Of a stretch of DNA of 23,638 bases, positions 19,553 to 23,638 are shown piece after piece. A program made the translations under genes and the position numbers. This stretch comes from Funneliformis mosseae (Eukaryota > Glomeromycota > Glomeromycetes > Glomerales > Glomeraceae). The stretch spans positions 1-23,638 of the forward strand of contig CAJVPP010001003.1 in assembly GCA_910592005.1 (NCBI GenBank), in the 5' to 3' direction. Positions within the stretch are counted from its first letter, which is position 1; each line of letters opens with the position of its first letter. The notes beneath the pieces are model-generated. The model saw nothing but the letters and a program-made list of their open reading frames with translations. It did not search any database and was not told the DNA's origin.

Positions 19553-21766
19553 GGAAGAATACTCGCGTTAAAATTTTATTAATATCATTATTTAATTATC
19601 ATATTTTTAGCTATTTATTATCTGAAATTAGAGAAAAATATATATATATATATATATATTTTGTGGCGAAACTTATTGAAATTATCCTATAAATAAATTA
19701 GCAAAGATATTTTTTTTTATAGTCGGTCCTAATTATAGAAAGAAAGATTTTGTATTAAAATTGTGTTAAACTTACCGTGAAAATAAATCCATTTTAAAAT
19801 CTTAATTCATAAAATCACTATATAAGGCACTTTCCATATAAATGGATAATTATGGTTTCTCTGAAAAATTTTGTTTTTTCCAATCTTTTTATAGGCTGAT
19901 CGTGACAACGACTATCTTTATACCTATTTTCGTATTTGAATGCTTGTTAAATACTCTCCAATTAAATTTGGTATTAATAGATAATTTTTCCCATACTTTT
20001 TTTTTATAAACAAATATTATTTTCAAGAAATAAATAAGCCAATGGAAGCTCATTATCAACTTCTACTGAAAATCATAAAGCTCAAATTTTAAATTGTTTG
20101 TGTTATCTGGATAAATAATGATAAATTAATAAAAAAACTTTAGTAATTATTAATAAACTCTATTAGATTCATTAATTACAAATAAAACTTACATATGAAA
20201 TTGATCCCACATTCATATAAACGAATTTTATTTTTTCAATTATTTTCTCAATACTGTCATAAAACCAATATTGAAGATTTTTGAGAAAAATATAATCTCA
20301 AAATTATATTTTTCAAGACAAATTTTTCATTGAAGTAAATGCACATTTATAATTATTAACCAAGAATTTTGATCACCAAAAATATATTTGATTGATAAAT
20401 CTATTCCATTAGAAACAAGCTTAACATAAATTTCCTAAAGTAAAAAATTAATATTTTTTTTAATAAAATCTTTAATAGAATCTGATACAAAATGATGTAA
20501 AGGAGAAATGTAAAGTTATTCATGAATTAAATGAATTTAAATGATACTAGTTGCTATATTAAAAGTAATTTTAAGCATTCCATTATACTAGGATCCTAAA
20601 AATACATATAGAAGTCAAAGGAAATTGGCAAAATTTTAGCCTAAAATAAGCAAATGTTTTTATTACAACTAATACATAAATTTTTACTTATGACTTTATA
20701 ATTATCATTAAAATAAGCAAAATTTTTATAACATATTCAACTAAATATAGAATTACTAATTATTTTCATTCATTGTTTATTATTTGATTTTCATTATCAA
20801 TTTATTTAATATTATTAATAAAAGACTAATTACATCATTACTAAAATAAGCATTACAATTAAAAAAAAATAGCATAATTGAGTTGTAACTTTTGAAGCAA
20901 TTAAATTTCCTTATGGTACAATTAAGTTACAATTAAATTTAAATTTAAAAATAATTATAAAAATTATCTTTAACTATTACTATTAAAAAATTTATAATAA
21001 TCTTTAAATATATTAGATAAAATTAAAGAGTGATGATTAATAATTATATCATCAAATAATAAGTAAAAGATAAAGTAAATCTTTAAAAATTTTATATTTA
21101 TTTTATTATTTATTTATATTATTATTCTTTATCTTAGTTTTTTTAAATTATTTATTTTAGTTTCTTTATAATTCTCTAATTGTAATGATAATGATATTTC
21201 TACAGTCTTATCATTAGATATTATTATTAATAGAAAGTAATAATACAAGTGAAATAATAAAATACTTCTTTTAATTAGCATATATTTATTTTACATATTT
21301 TGTAAATCAATTATATTTATATTTAAGTTAGTGTTAAAGATGTTAATAAAACTAATCTAATCATAAAACTTCAAATTAAGAATCAGATTAAATTGAGTTA
21401 AACTAATTTTAAGACTGAATTTTTAGACTAATTTAAACAATTAATATATTTAATTTAAAATATCTTATCATATTATATTATATAACTGTAAAATATGAAT
21501 TTCAATACAACCTCATTTATATATTATTGAATTTGAATTAAATAAATTAAATAATAATTTAATTATACTATATATAATATTATTAAATATTTTAATAGTA
21601 ACTATTTGTCTATATAAAACATTTTTGTCAAATTTTTTTTTTTATATTTTTGAAATTAATATATAATACACTTTTTTCATATAATTATATAATTTTTATC
21701 TTTTAAAATTTTATATAAAAATAGTGCTATAATTAATTACAAATATGTGATACTTATTTTATTATT
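19553..21766. other. AT-rich gene-free stretch
   Basis: Downstream of the secreted-protein gene. It contains an (AT)n run (about 19639-19662) and a near-perfect inverted repeat at about 20280-20315 (TTGAGAAAAATATAAT against ATTATATTTTTCAA). Short repeated AAAATAAGCA words occur between 20640 and 20860. No open frame or family-like protein text was found on either strand. Confidence 0.5.
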
Positions 21767-21819
21767 AGTTGCAATTAGTTACAACTCAATTTTTATTAAT
21801 GTTGTAACTAATTGCAACT
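21767..21819. repeat. 19-bp perfect inverted repeat (hairpin)
   Basis: Arms 21767-21785 (AGTTGCAATTAGTTACAAC) and 21801-21819 are exact reverse complements with a 15-nt AT-rich loop. Related TTGTAACT/GTTACAA words recur nearby (about 20881-20935 and 21830-21846), suggesting a small palindromic element or MITE fragment. Not followed by a U-run tied to any gene. Confidence 0.85.
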
Positions 21820-22510
21820 TTGTGATGTTAATTGTAACTAGTTGTAGTATCATTTTTAATTTTATATAAATATCAATATATAAACTTAAATTTGAATTTA
21901 AGTTTTAAATTTTAATTTCAAATTGATCTAAAATTAGTTTATAATTTAAACTATTAACATTCCTAATTAATGCTAATCATTTTATAATTATAAATTATAG
22001 ATATTTATAAATATTTATAGATATATCTGAATAATACATTTACAAGTAAAACTAGTAAACTAAAAAATAGTAACTATTCTAATTAAAAACATAATTTCAG
22101 ATAAATCTTATCCCTTAAAATGTAATTATAAAATTATTTTTAAAATATTTTAGAAAACTTAAAATATTTTGATATCTAATCATATCTAGCTATTATTTTT
22201 GTAAATTTTATTTTAACAGATTTTTCTATTAGTTAAAATTAAAAGTTTTAGTCATGTAAATTTAAGCTAAATTTAAGATTATTTATAAAAATGATAATAT
22301 CAATGTATTTACACATTTCTGATCAAATATTATTTTATTTTAAAAATAAAGCAAAATATTTTTAGAATCAGAATGCTTTGAAGTCATCTTGTTAAAAAGA
22401 GAATAGAAGAATAGTAGATTACATATTTCATTATTTTTAGCTTCAACTATCAAAAAAAAAAAAATAAAATAAGATATGTTGTGAGTAATGAGAATAGGAA
22501 GACTACTAAT

Positions 22511-22618
22511 ACTCTTGAGTCAAATAGATAGCTAATCAGGAGATTTCATCACTATCACTTAGGTCAAAAAGACAGTTGATACTTTTGAGTCAGATAGACA
22601 GCTAATCAGAAGCTTTCT
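22511..22618. repeat. 70-bp spaced imperfect direct duplication
   Basis: About 38 bp reading ATACTyTTGAGTCArATAGAyAGCTAATCAGrAG occurs at 22510-22542 and again at 22580-22612, offset by 70 bp. No coding sense was recognised. Confidence 0.7.
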
Positions 22619-23262
22619 TTATCCAAATTAAGTTTAGACAAGTATTACCTTTACTTTTATAGAATCATATATTTTTGGTTTTAGGTTTTGCATTGCTTGA
22701 AAAAATCTCTTAAACTAAGCTCTATCAAGACTATTCAAATCCTTTGTTAATGGTAGATAATTAATAAAAATATTATGATTTAGTTTCAAAAAATCTATGT
22801 ATAACCAGTGATCAGAAATAAGTTACTGCAGATAAGTTACGAGAATTATCAAAGAAAAATACAATTAGTACGATTTTTATATTTCCTTTTTTTTGAATTA
22901 ATGTATTATTATGCTTACCTTTACAACTAGTATACATTTTGTCATTAGTAGTAGACATACTTATTCTTAGGTAAAAAAAAAGAGTTTACAAACAGGAACG
23001 ATAATTTCTAATGATAATGATTAATAAATTCATATAATTTTTTCAATTTTAATGATCAGGTATTTAATTTTCTAATTTTAAATTTTTTGACTGATCTTAT
23101 ATATATAAATGAGAATTCTAATTGCTTTATAGCTTAACTCTCATATGGGTATTCCTATATATTAATTTTATCAAGTTTATATTTATAATCTTTTCTTAAA
23201 GCAATAATTTATCATTTTCTTGATTGTAATAAGTGATTATTTATAACTAGAGCTCTAAATTA

Positions 23263-23309
23263 GATCAGGTCGACCTATTTACCTGACCTGACAAAATTCA
23301 GGTCAACTA
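23263..23309. repeat. GGTCA-type inverted and direct repeats
   Basis: AGGTCGACCT (a 10-bp palindrome at about 23268) is followed by ACCTGACCTGAC and then TCAGGTCAAC. Five AGGTC/GACCT half-sites fall within about 45 bp in otherwise AT-rich DNA, immediately before the minisatellite. This could be the end of a transposable element. Confidence 0.5.
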
Positions 23310-23319
23310 ATCATCATTC

Positions 23320-23638
23320 TTTGAATAATATTTTATTATTCAATTAGAATGATTTGTTATTATTTTTGAATAATAGTTTTATCATTTGAGAATGATGTTT
23401 TATCATCTGAGAATGATATTTTATCATCTAAAAATAATAGTTTTATCATTCAATTAGAACGATTTATTATCATCTGAAAACAATAATTTTATTATCTGAA
23501 AATAATGATTTTATCATTCAATTAGAACGATTTATTATCATCTGAAAACAATAATTTTATCATCTGAAAATAATGATTTTATCATTCAATTAGAACGATT
23601 TATTATCATCTGAAAACAATAATTTTATCATCTGAAAA
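23320..23638. repeat. Minisatellite with 68-bp higher-order period
   Basis: The word CAATTAGAAC recurs at 23451, 23519 and 23587, exactly 68 bp apart, and a related copy (CAATTAGAAT) is at 23341. Each 68-bp unit is made of roughly 22-bp sub-units of the form TTTTATCATCTGAAAATAATGA. From 23378 to 23450 the sub-unit is repeated alone. The array continues past the window end. Confidence 0.85.

Noticed and set aside
23320..23638. CRISPR-like array.
   Set aside because: Units are directly tandem with no constant-repeat/variable-spacer alternation, the genome is eukaryotic and there are no cas genes.

Overview
The window looks like nuclear DNA of an early-diverging filamentous fungus, most likely an arbuscular mycorrhizal fungus (Glomeromycotina, Rhizophagus-like). 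This is inferred from the very AT-rich background, short GT-AG introns of about 60-125 nt, long poly(A)/poly(T) and triplet microsatellites, and the kinds of mobile elements present (a Helitron with a Pif1 helicase, a Tigger/pogo element, a hAT relic). No database search was possible.

The left part (1-7290) is a compact host gene cluster. A single-pass membrane protein with a poly-Asn tail and two PPxY motifs lies on the minus strand (471-2003). Next is a six-exon DEAD-box RNA helicase of the DDX47/Rrp3 type (2761-4447, minus). It is head-to-head with a five-exon gene (4691-7290, plus) whose last 235 or so residues are the splicing factor SYF2 and whose first 525 or so residues are a long AT-hook-rich extension. 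The 243-bp divergent promoter between the two RNA-processing genes holds two perfect GC-containing palindromes.

The middle (8190-15522) is read as a nested transposon. An old Tigger/pogo element has matching ends at 8190 and 15522, each flanked by TA, and an eroded transposase at about 8440-10060. It was split by a younger Helitron whose 3' end (hairpin plus CTAA) is at 10168 and whose Rep-helicase pseudogene runs 14970-10424 on the minus strand. The Helitron pseudogene keeps one reading frame for about 4.2 kb and is broken mainly by nonsense codons that single transitions from Trp, Gln or Arg codons would explain. To its right is a short internally deleted hAT transposase (15880-16344) with AACCGG sub-terminal repeats and the same kind of damage.

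The right part has a decayed four-exon gene of unknown family (16673-17570, plus), an intact three-exon gene for a small secreted protein with a possible Kre9/Knh1-like fold (18882-19552, plus), and then about 4 kb of AT-rich DNA with no recognisable gene. That last stretch contains a 19-bp perfect inverted repeat, a 70-bp imperfect duplication and a minisatellite with a 68-bp period that runs off the window end. I see no tRNA, rRNA or CRISPR array.
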